From the NCBI GenBank assembly GCA_011391345.1, contig JAABQR010000141.1, positions 1 to 7,381 of the forward strand: DNA of 7,381 nucleotides, in the 5' to 3' direction. Position 1 is the stretch's first letter; each line of letters opens with the position of its first letter. The notes under the pieces are model-generated. The model ran no database searches and was not told the DNA's origin. It worked only from the letters and a program-made list of their open reading frames with translations. Positions 6,198 to 7,381 of this stretch are shown here, in pieces. Origin of the DNA: Methanobacteriota archaeon (lineage in GTDB: Archaea; Thermoplasmatota; Thermoplasmata; UBA10834). Both the position numbers and the translations under genes were made by a program.

Positions 6198-7094
6198 ATG
6201 ATGGCAGCGTTCATAGGCTGCTCCGGGTGGTCGTACGACGACTGGGTGGGGCGCTTCTACCCCACCGATCTGGCGAGCAGGAAGGGTGAGTGGTTCGCGT
6301 ACTACTCCAAGTTCTTCCCCACGGTCGAGATAAACTCCACGTTCTACAGGGTCCCGAACGAGTTCATGGTGAAATCGTGGATCGAGAAGGGGAAGCAGCG
6401 GCTCGGGTTCGAGTTCTCCGTCAAGCTGCCCCAGATTGTGACACACGACTCCATCCTCAAGGACTCGCCGGATACGGCAGCCGCCCAAGCCTCCAGCTTC
6501 GAGGACATATGCGTCAGGCCTTTGGCCGAGGCTGGCCTGCTCGGCGGCGTCTTGATCCAGATGTCGCCTTACTTCAGGTTCGAGGACCGGCCGAGCCTCG
6601 GCAAGCTCAGGGCCCTCTTCCAGATGCTCGAGACGGACAAGTACGACTACGCGGTCGAGTTCAGGCACAGGTCATGGCTCAACGAGAAGGGCAACGAGCT
6701 GGCTTCGGACGCCGTGGAGGTGCTCCAGGAGTTCAAGGTCGCGAACACGATTGTCGACGGCCCCGGATTCCCCATCACGCGCTCCCTCACCGCCAAGCAC
6801 GCCTATGTCCGCTTCCACGGGCGCAACTATGATATCTGGTACAAGGAAGAGGCCGAGGACGATTACAGGCTCAACAGGTACGACTACCTCTACAGCCACG
6901 AGCAGCTGTCCGAGTGGGAGCCGAGGCTGAGCGAGATCGTGTCCAACTGCGACAAGGCTAGGATATACTTCAACAACCACGGCAGGGCCAAGGCGGTCAA
7001 GAACGCCTTCCAGATGATGGATGTACTGGGCATGCAGCACGAGTCCAGGGACGTCCTGATACAAGACCAGATGACCCTCGGCGGGTTCGAGTGA
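6198..7094 (+). CDS. DUF72 (YecE-like) protein
   Basis: This 298-residue protein belongs to the DUF72/YecE family, which adopts a TIM-barrel fold and is widespread in bacteria and archaea; its biochemical role is not established. Family motifs appear in order: GCSGWSYDDW (7-16), EINSTFYRVP (44-53), EFSVKLP (72-78), AVEFRHRSW (152-160), YVRFHGRN (203-210) and YFNNHGRAKAVKNA (257-270). The conserved E, R, H and W residues cluster at strand ends as expected for a barrel active site. The length is usual for archaeal members and it appears intact. No signal peptide or membrane segment, so cytoplasmic. The start could be the ATG at 6198 or the adjacent ATG at 6201; 6198 lies 27 nt from the start of the TATA box. 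It is a single-gene transcript, ending 2 bp from the convergent Rad50-like gene. Confidence 0.92.
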   Translation: MMAAFIGCSGWSYDDWVGRFYPTDLASRKGEWFAYYSKFFPTVEINSTFYRVPNEFMVKSWIEKGKQRLGFEFSVKLPQIVTHDSILKDSPDTAAAQASSFEDICVRPLAEAGLLGGVLIQMSPYFRFEDRPSLGKLRALFQMLETDKYDYAVEFRHRSWLNEKGNELASDAVEVLQEFKVANTIVDGPGFPITRSLTAKHAYVRFHGRNYDIWYKEEAEDDYRLNRYDYLYSHEQLSEWEPRLSEIVSNCDKARIYFNNHGRAKAVKNAFQMMDVLGMQHESRDVLIQDQMTLGGFE

Positions 7095-7096
7095 GC

Positions 7097-7381
7097 TCAT
7101 GACGCGAGCGTGACCGTGCTCGTGCCGTCCTCGGCCTGCTCCACAGTCATCACATAGCCCATGAGGTCCTTGATGTCCTCGATGTGTGTGATCAGGAATA
7201 TCTGCCTGAACTGGGCGGACAGTCCCGCAAGCGCCGTCATGACGCTCCTCTTCCTGTCAGGGTCCAGGGACCCGAATATCTCGTCCAGTATGAGGAAGTT
7301 GATCGGGTTCGCGCCGGTCCGCTCGGCTATGATCCTCGATATCGCCAGCCTGAGCGCCAGGTTGGCCAGGTCCGACTCGCC
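7097..7381 (-). CDS. rad50: Rad50/SbcC-type ATPase, C-terminal end (partial)
   Basis: The last 94 residues of an SMC-like ABC ATPase are present; the gene continues off the right edge. At the edge is GESDLANLALRLAIS, the tail of the ABC signature (the preceding S-G-G would lie outside). It is followed by the Walker B NFLILDEIF, the D-loop SLD and the H-loop histidine in FLITH. The wording matches the C-terminal lobe of Rad50, which with Mre11 processes DNA double-strand breaks. Other SMC-family proteins share these motifs, so Rad50 is likely rather than certain; the zinc hook and N-terminal Walker A are outside the window. In archaea mre11 commonly sits immediately upstream of rad50, so it would be expected to the right. 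The TGA stop at 7099-7097 lies 2 bp from the convergent DUF72 stop. Confidence 0.83.
   Translation of the reverse strand, partial: GESDLANLALRLAISRIIAERTGANPINFLILDEIFGSLDPDRKRSVMTALAGLSAQFRQIFLITHIEDIKDLMGYVMTVEQAEDGTSTVTLAS

Overview
The window looks archaeal, most likely a GC-rich euryarchaeon of the Thermoplasmatota type. This is inferred from gene content and promoter style, because no marker gene is present. Four protein starts (1250, 5104, 5160 and 6198) lack a convincing Shine-Dalgarno sequence and instead have a TATA-like box starting about 27-34 nt upstream. That is the layout of leaderless archaeal transcripts. The one gene inside an operon (the Nudix gene, start 3993) does have a clear Shine-Dalgarno sequence.

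Layout, left to right. Positions 1-1079 (minus): N-terminal part of a DUF885-family predicted metallopeptidase that runs off the left edge and lacks an ordinary start codon. Positions 1084-1249: divergent promoter region. Positions 1250-3541 (plus): APC-superfamily amino acid permease with two C-terminal universal-stress-protein (Usp) domains. Positions 3538-3993 (minus): Nudix hydrolase. Positions 3995-5104 (minus): membrane-anchored, exported M28 zinc aminopeptidase, in one operon with the Nudix gene. Positions 5105-5159: a 55-bp divergent promoter with one TATA element placed to serve both sides. Positions 5160-5867 (plus): SprT-like zinc metalloprotease. Positions 5868-6197: 330 bp with no convincing gene and a TATA-containing inverted repeat at its right end. 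Positions 6198-7094 (plus): DUF72/YecE-like protein. Positions 7097-7381 (minus): C-terminal end of a Rad50/SbcC-type ATPase running off the right edge.

Three of the seven genes belong to metallopeptidase or predicted metallopeptidase families, and a fourth is an amino acid permease. The left two thirds is therefore consistent with peptide breakdown and amino acid uptake: the M28 enzyme would trim peptides outside the cell, the permease would import amino acids under nucleotide or stress control through its Usp domains, and the DUF885 protein may process peptides. This is inference from families and proximity; only the M28 and Nudix genes are evidently cotranscribed. The right end (DUF72, Rad50) is a separate housekeeping and DNA-repair neighbourhood.

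Packing is very tight. The permease and Nudix genes share a CTAG at which both stop codons overlap, and DUF72 and Rad50 are separated by 2 bp. I found no CRISPR array, insertion sequence, tRNA, rRNA or prophage signature. Nothing here is clearly a new multi-gene system. The most distinctive items are the symmetric shared TATA promoter, the missing start of the DUF885 gene and the TATA inverted repeat before DUF72.
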